From Achromobacter insuavis (GTDB lineage: Bacteria > Pseudomonadota > Gammaproteobacteria > Burkholderiales > Burkholderiaceae_B), in contig NZ_CADIJR010000061.1 in assembly GCF_902859645.1 (NCBI RefSeq), positions 1 through 34,030 on the forward strand: DNA of 34,030 bases, read 5' to 3'. The notes under the pieces are model-generated. The model was not told the origin of the DNA. It saw only the letters and a list, made by a program, of their open reading frames with translations, and searched no databases. This document shows positions 30,062-34,030 of this stretch, one piece after another. Position 1 is the stretch's first letter, and each line of letters starts with the position of its first letter. The position numbers and the translations under genes are program-made.

Positions 30062-30901
30062 ATGTGCCGCTGGCTGGCTTACACCGGGAGTCCCCTGCAA
30101 ATGGAGAGCGTGCTGTTCAAGGCCACGCACTCGCTGATCGACCAGAGCCTGCATGCGCGCATGGGCGCCACCACCACCAACGGCGACGGTTTCGGCCTGG
30201 GCTGGTACGGCCGGCCGCCCGAGCCGCCGTTCCGCTACCGCAGCGTGCATCCGGCCTGGAACGACCGCAACCTGCGCGAGGCGGCGCGCGCCATCCATTC
30301 GCCGCTGTTCGTCGCGCACATCCGCGCCGCCACCGACACGCCGGCCCAGGAAACCAACTGCCATCCGTTCCGCCACGGCAACTGGCTGTTCGTGCACAAC
30401 GGCGTCATCCGCGACTATCCGCTGCTGCGGCGCGACCTGATGCTGATGATCGCGCCCGCCTACTTCGGCTCATTGGAGGGCTCGACCGATTCCGAGGTGA
30501 TGTTCCTGCTGGCGCTGACCTTCGGCCTGGAGGAAGACGCGCTGCCGGCGCTGGCGCGCATGGTCGGCGCGGTCGAGGAGACCGGCCGGCGCCATGGCGT
30601 GGCCCGGCCGATCAACATGACGGTCTGCGCCCTGGACGGCGAGCGCCTGATCGCGGTGCGTTATTCCAGCGAGCGCGATTCGCGCACGCTGTTCCACAAC
30701 ACCTGCGTGCGTCACCTGCGCGAACTCTATCCCGACGACCCGAAGGTCGCGGCGCTGGATGACGAAGCCTTCCTGCTGCTGTCCGAACCGCTGACCGAGA
30801 TGCCGGGGGCCTGGGAGGAAGTGCCCGAGTCCACCGCCATCATCGCCGCCCGCGGGCAGGTCGAGCACTATCCGTTCGTGCCGGTGCCGCCGGGCGCCTG
30901 A
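30062..30901 (+). CDS. Class II glutamine amidotransferase (YafJ/EgtC-like)
   Basis: A 279-residue protein with the N-terminal nucleophile fold. The nucleophilic cysteine is Cys2, exposed after removal of Met1 (MCRWLAYTG). [11 protein letters not shown] (about 40-50), VAHIRAAT with the conserved arginine (about 84-91), [16 protein letters not shown] (about 99-114) and EGSTDSE (about 139-145) are the glutaminase-domain landmarks. Nothing follows the glutaminase domain, so this is a stand-alone amidotransferase of the YafJ/EgtC/DUG3 type. Such proteins include gamma-glutamyl hydrolases of ergothioneine synthesis, but no egt genes are nearby, so the substrate is unknown. AAGGAG lies 7 nt before ATG 30062. 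Its 3' end overlaps the convergent dehydrogenase gene by 34 bp. Confidence 0.9.
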   Translation: MCRWLAYTGSPLQMESVLFKATHSLIDQSLHARMGATTTNGDGFGLGWYGRPPEPPFRYRSVHPAWNDRNLREAARAIHSPLFVAHIRAATDTPAQETNCHPFRHGNWLFVHNGVIRDYPLLRRDLMLMIAPAYFGSLEGSTDSEVMFLLALTFGLEEDALPALARMVGAVEETGRRHGVARPINMTVCALDGERLIAVRYSSERDSRTLFHNTCVRHLRELYPDDPKVAALDDEAFLLLSEPLTEMPGAWEEVPESTAIIAARGQVEHYPFVPVPPGA

Positions 30902-31704
30902 AGCCCGTAGCGCGCCGCGGGCACGTTGCGCGACAGTTCCGGGCCGAGGGCCTGGCGCGCCGCTTCCAGGCGTTCCAGCAGGGCCGGATCGGTCAGCGAC
31001 GGGATGGTGACGAACTCGCCCTGGTCCAGGCCCGCCAGGGCGCTGCGCACCATGTCGTCCGCGCTCATCACCATGGCGGACGGCAACTCGCTGGCCGGCT
31101 TGCCGGCCAGGTCCCAGAACTCGGTGCCGGTGGCGCCGGGCAGCACCGCCTGGACGCGCAGGCCCTGGTCCGCCAGTTCGTGGCGCAGCGATTGCGAGTA
31201 GGCCAGCACATAGGCCTTGCTGGCGCCGTAGACACCGTTGAGCAGCTCGGGGTGCAAGCCGACGATCGAGGCGATGTTGATGAGGGTGCCGCCGCCGCGC
31301 GCCACGAAGGCGGGCGCAGCGGCCATGGCCAGGTGGGTGAGGGCGCTGATGTTCAGGTCGATCATGGCCTGCATCTGGCCGGGATCGGATTGCAGCAGCG
31401 GCGCCACCGAGCCGATGCCGGCGTTGTTCACCAGCAGGGTCAACGAGTCGTCCTCGCGCAGCGTTTGCGCCACGCGTTGCACGCCGTCGGCTCGCGACAG
31501 ATCGGCCGGCAGCACGCGCACGTCGCGGCCGGTTTCGGCGCGCAGCCGCGCGGCCAGGGTTTCCAGGCGCTCGACATTGCGCGCCACCAGCGTCAGGTCA
31601 TGGCCGCGATGGGCCAGGTGATGGGCGTAGCGCGCGCCGATGCCGGACGAGGCGCCGGTGATCAGGGCGCGGCCCAGGGATTTGCCAGACGGGGTGTTGC
31701 TCAT
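30868..31704 (-). CDS. Short-chain dehydrogenase/reductase
   Basis: A 278-residue classical SDR. It has the cofactor motif TGASSGIG (16-23), ADLS (67-70), NNAG (93-96), catalytic Ser146, and YGASK with Tyr159 and Lys163. An arginine at position 42 (LVARN) points to NADP(H), by family rule. ATG 31704 was chosen because GGAG lies 6 nt upstream; the longer in-frame start at 31785 has no ribosome site and would run into the divergent promoter. It is divergent from a GlxA-type regulator with a 126-bp gap, which suggests regulation by it. The substrate is unknown. The 3' end overlaps the amidotransferase gene by 34 bp. Confidence 0.92.
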   Translation of the reverse strand: MSNTPSGKSLGRALITGASSGIGARYAHHLAHRGHDLTLVARNVERLETLAARLRAETGRDVRVLPADLSRADGVQRVAQTLREDDSLTLLVNNAGIGSVAPLLQSDPGQMQAMIDLNISALTHLAMAAAPAFVARGGGTLINIASIVGLHPELLNGVYGASKAYVLAYSQSLRHELADQGLRVQAVLPGATGTEFWDLAGKPASELPSAMVMSADDMVRSALAGLDQGEFVTIPSLTDPALLERLEAARQALGPELSRNVPAARYGLQAPGGTGTNG

Positions 31705-31830
31705 GATGGACTCCGAAAAGAGGGACGGCGGATCGTGCCGGTACGCTTGCAGAGTAGAGTCGGGATGGAATATCCTCAATGACATAGAAACGTCTTTTCA
31801 GGACATCCGGCGAAAACGGACGGCACGGCC

Positions 31831-32763
31831 ATGAAAACCATCGCGATCCTGTTGCATCCCGGCTTCCAGCTCATGAGCCTGGCGGCCAGCGCCGTCTTCG
31901 AGATGGCCAACCGCCAGAGCGGCGAGCCGGCCTATCGCGTCGTCCTGGTGTCCGAGCATGGCGGGCCGGTGGCCAGTTCGCTGGGGTTCGCGCAGGACAC
32001 CATCAAGCTGGGCCGGCGCGCATTCGACACGTTGATCGTCGCGGGGGACAACAGCGGCGAGGGCGCGTCGGAGAGCCTGTTGCGCGCGTTGCGGGGCGCC
32101 AGCGGGCGGGTGCGCCGCTGCGCCTCGATGTGCACCGGCGCGTTCGTGCTGGCGCAGGCCGGCCTGCTCGACGGCCGCCGCGCCACCACCCACTGGTTCT
32201 ACGCGCGCCGCCTGCAGCGCGAGTACCCGCAGGTCAAGGTGGACGAGGACCGCATCTTCGTGGCCGACGGCCCGATCTGGACCTCGGCGGGCATGAGCGC
32301 CGGCATCGACCTGGCGCTGGCCATGGTGGAAGCCGACCTGGGGGCGGACATGGCCCGCACGGTGGCGCGCAAGCTGGTGCTGACGCAGCGCCGCGCCGGC
32401 GGGCAGTCGCAGTATTCGGCGTTGCTGGAGCTGGATGCGAAGTCCGACCGGGTGCAGACGGCGCTGGCCTATGCCAAGGCCAACCTGAAGGCCGAACTGT
32501 CGGTGGACGAACTGGCGCGCGCCGCGCACCTGAGCCCGCGCCAGTTCAGCCGCGTGTTCCGTCAGGAGACCGGGCAGTCGCCGGCCAAGGCGGTGGAGCA
32601 TCTGCGCCTGGAGGCGGCGCAGGACATGATGCAGTCCGGCCGCCATGCGGCCGAGGTGGTGGCGCGCGAAACCGGCTTTGGCGACCGCGACCGCATGCGC
32701 AAGGCCTTCCTGCGCGCCTTCGGCCAGTCGCCGCAGGCGATGCGGCGGCTGCTGCACGCCTGA
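31831..32763 (+). CDS. GlxA-family regulator (DJ-1/PfpI domain plus AraC helix-turn-helix)
   Basis: A 310-residue regulator. Residues 1-180 are a class I glutamine amidotransferase-like (DJ-1/PfpI) domain with the conserved cysteine Cys101 in RRCASMCTGAFVLAQAG and TTHWFYARRLQREYP. Residues about 210-310 form the AraC-type double helix-turn-helix (LSVDELARAAHLSPRQFSRV, then ETGFGDRDRMRKAFLRAFGQ). Relatives such as GbdR, CdhR and ArgR regulate amine and amino acid catabolism. It is divergent from the SDR gene (31704), the probable target. ATG 31831 is in keeping with the family's KTIAILLHPGFQLM opening. The ligand is not predictable. Confidence 0.92.
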   Translation: MKTIAILLHPGFQLMSLAASAVFEMANRQSGEPAYRVVLVSEHGGPVASSLGFAQDTIKLGRRAFDTLIVAGDNSGEGASESLLRALRGASGRVRRCASMCTGAFVLAQAGLLDGRRATTHWFYARRLQREYPQVKVDEDRIFVADGPIWTSAGMSAGIDLALAMVEADLGADMARTVARKLVLTQRRAGGQSQYSALLELDAKSDRVQTALAYAKANLKAELSVDELARAAHLSPRQFSRVFRQETGQSPAKAVEHLRLEAAQDMMQSGRHAAEVVARETGFGDRDRMRKAFLRAFGQSPQAMRRLLHA

Positions 32764-32765
32764 CG

Positions 32766-32780
32766 CCGGCGCCGCGCCGG
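32766..32780. terminator. Short GC-rich hairpin between convergent glxA-like and dapD genes
   Basis: CCGGCG-CCG-CGCCGG forms a 6-bp stem 2 bp after the stop of the regulator gene and 32 bp from the dapD stop on the other strand. There is no T-run on either side, so termination by it is only a possibility. Confidence 0.35.
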
Positions 32781-32811
32781 GGGGCCGTGGCGGGCTCCGG
32801 CCTGGATCCGG

Positions 32812-33792
32812 TCAGTGCCCGGTGTGCAGCGCCGGATTCAAGGTGCCCCAGGCGGCCGTGCGCACCAGCGTCTCGACCGCGCCGCTCTGCGAGTTGCGGC
32901 GGAACAGCAGTCCGTGCTGGCCGGCCAGTTCCACCGCCTTGACCACCGCGCCTTCCGGCGTCAGCACGCGGGTGCCGGCGGTGACGTAGCAGCCCGCTTC
33001 GACCACGCAGTCGTCGCCCAGCGAGATGCCGATGCCGGAGTTGGCGCCGAGCAGGCAGCGCTTGCCGATGGCCACGACCTGTTTGCCGCCGCCGGACATG
33101 GTGCCCATGATGGACGCGCCGCCGCCGATGTCGGTGCCGTCATCGACGATGACGCCGGCGCTGATGCGGCCTTCGACCATGGAGGCGCCGAGGGTGCCGG
33201 CGTTGAAGTTGCAGAAGCCTTCGTGCAGCACGGTGGTGCCGGCGGCCAGGTGCGCGCCGAGCCGCACGCGGGCGGTGTCGGCGATGCGCACGCCGGCGGG
33301 CACGACGTAGTCGGTCATGCGCGGGATCTTGTCGACGCCGCGGATTTCAAGGATCTGGCCGGTGGCGCGCAATTGCCAGCGCAGCGCTTCGACCTGGTCG
33401 ACGGCGCAGGGGCCGGCGGAGGTCCAGGCCACATTGGCGAGCACGTTGAACAGCCCGTCGAGGTTGGCGCCGTGCGGCCGGATGAGCCGATGGCTGAGCA
33501 GGTGCAGGCGCAGGTAGGCGTCGTGCGCGTCGGCGGGTGGCGCGTCGAGCGAGGCGATGGCGGTGCGCACGGCGACGATGTCGACTTTGCGCCGGGTGTC
33601 GCGCCCAAGCGAGGTGGGCACGTGCTCGCCGAGCGCGGCACGCGCTTCTTCAGGCGTCAGGTGCCGGGTGCCGCCCGCGGGCGTCTTGTCGGTCAGGGAC
33701 GGGCGCGGATACCAGGTATCAAGGACGGTGCCGTCGGCGGCGATCGTGGCCAGGCCGTAGGCGATGGCGCTGTTTTGGGGGTGTTCTTGCAT
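32812..33792 (-). CDS. dapD: Tetrahydrodipicolinate N-succinyltransferase, long (Pseudomonas/Mycobacterium) type
   Basis: A 326-residue enzyme of the succinylase branch of lysine and diaminopimelate synthesis. It has an N-terminal helical domain (AYLRLHLLSHRLIRPHG near 92-108), KIPRMTDYVVPAGVRIADTA near 155-174, and a left-handed beta helix built of hexapeptides (from about 175). Glu207 in GASMVEGRISAG is the residue proposed to be catalytic in the Mycobacterium enzyme. The C-terminal LLFRRNSQSGAVE is specific to this long class and absent from the 273-residue E. coli type. ATG 33792 has no obvious ribosome site nearby; A-rich sequence precedes it. No other dap gene is adjacent. If the genome has a second, E. 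coli-type dapD, this would be a paralogue acquired separately. Confidence 0.93.
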   Translation of the reverse strand: MQEHPQNSAIAYGLATIAADGTVLDTWYPRPSLTDKTPAGGTRHLTPEEARAALGEHVPTSLGRDTRRKVDIVAVRTAIASLDAPPADAHDAYLRLHLLSHRLIRPHGANLDGLFNVLANVAWTSAGPCAVDQVEALRWQLRATGQILEIRGVDKIPRMTDYVVPAGVRIADTARVRLGAHLAAGTTVLHEGFCNFNAGTLGASMVEGRISAGVIVDDGTDIGGGASIMGTMSGGGKQVVAIGKRCLLGANSGIGISLGDDCVVEAGCYVTAGTRVLTPEGAVVKAVELAGQHGLLFRRNSQSGAVETLVRTAAWGTLNPALHTGH

Positions 33793-33927
33793 GGGCTGTT
33801 TTTTTGGGGGGCTTCTCTTGGGAACATTCTAGGCGATGGGGGCGGGTCTTTCTATTCGGGAGCGGGGGGGCGCTTCGTAGGTCGCCCCTCTGGCAGGCGG
33901 ACCGAGCGGCGGGCGCCCACGATTGCG

Positions 33928-33949
33928 GTCCGGAGCGTTCGCTCCGGAC
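33928..33949. repeat. 10-bp inverted repeat upstream of dapD
   Basis: GTCCGGAGCG-TT-CGCTCCGGAC is a perfect inverted repeat, extending by weaker pairs to 33925-33952. It has no T-run on either strand. CGTCGTCATCC also occurs twice as a direct repeat (33955-33965 and 34016-34026). The remaining 238 bp to the window end shows no convincing gene. Confidence 0.55.
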
Positions 33950-34030
33950 TGCCCCGTCGTCATCCTTGTATGGTGTAGATGCGCCTTCCGCAGTGGGAGG
34001 GTGCTGGGGTAGGGACGTCGTCATCCATCA

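Noticed and set aside
28864-30063. Threonine aldolase starting at 30063
   Set aside because: The extra 47 residues are unlike the family and would cover the promoter and leader of the divergent gene; TTG 29922 has a proper ribosome site.
33719-34024. Frame of 101 residues overlapping the 5' end of dapD
   Set aside because: It is rich in R, P and H without any domain, overlaps dapD in another frame and lacks a ribosome site.

Overview
This is a high-GC chromosomal window from a betaproteobacterium, most likely Alcaligenaceae (Achromobacter or Bordetella-like). The pointers are the atpIBEFHAGDC-hemE-priA gene order, orphan Bug/TctC-type solute-binding proteins beside a CoA-transferase, and the character of the proteins. 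The genus is an inference; no rRNA or tRNA gene is present to confirm it. I saw no insertion sequence, phage gene or CRISPR array.

Region 1 (1-3.4 kb) holds the 3' part of a NorD/CbbO-like von Willebrand A protein, then amiC and amiR, the amide sensor and ANTAR antiterminator of aliphatic amidase systems. Their target (an amidase gene) is not in the window. Region 2 (3.4-8.9 kb) is catabolic: a maleate isomerase divergent from a LysR regulator, then a Bug/TctC binding protein, both subunits of a PcaIJ-like CoA-transferase and a second Bug/TctC protein. It suggests uptake and CoA activation of a small dicarboxylic or keto acid. Region 3 (8.9-13.4 kb) holds an M61 glycyl aminopeptidase-like protein, a divergent enoyl-CoA hydratase and an exported DUF1254/DUF1214 protein, with good terminators between units.

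Region 4 (13.5-21.3 kb) is the complete F1Fo ATP synthase operon with a recognisable promoter, RNA structures around atpE, a 69-bp imperfect palindrome between atpA and atpG, and a strong terminator after atpC. Region 5 (21.4-27.9 kb) contains a pseudo-receiver/Fis-type DNA-binding protein, hemE, an AT-rich 373-bp spacer with a consensus DnaA box, and the helicase genes priA and rep. Region 6 (28.0-34.0 kb) is accessory: an AraC regulator, a threonine aldolase-like PLP enzyme, a class II glutamine amidotransferase, a short-chain dehydrogenase divergent from a GlxA-type regulator, and a long-form (Pseudomonas/Mycobacterium-type) dapD.

The parts I would look at first are the DnaA-box island before priA-rep, the palindrome inside the atp operon, the degenerate receiver/Fis protein next to the atp operon, and the VWA-amiC-amiR linkage. 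None of these is proven to be a new system from sequence alone.
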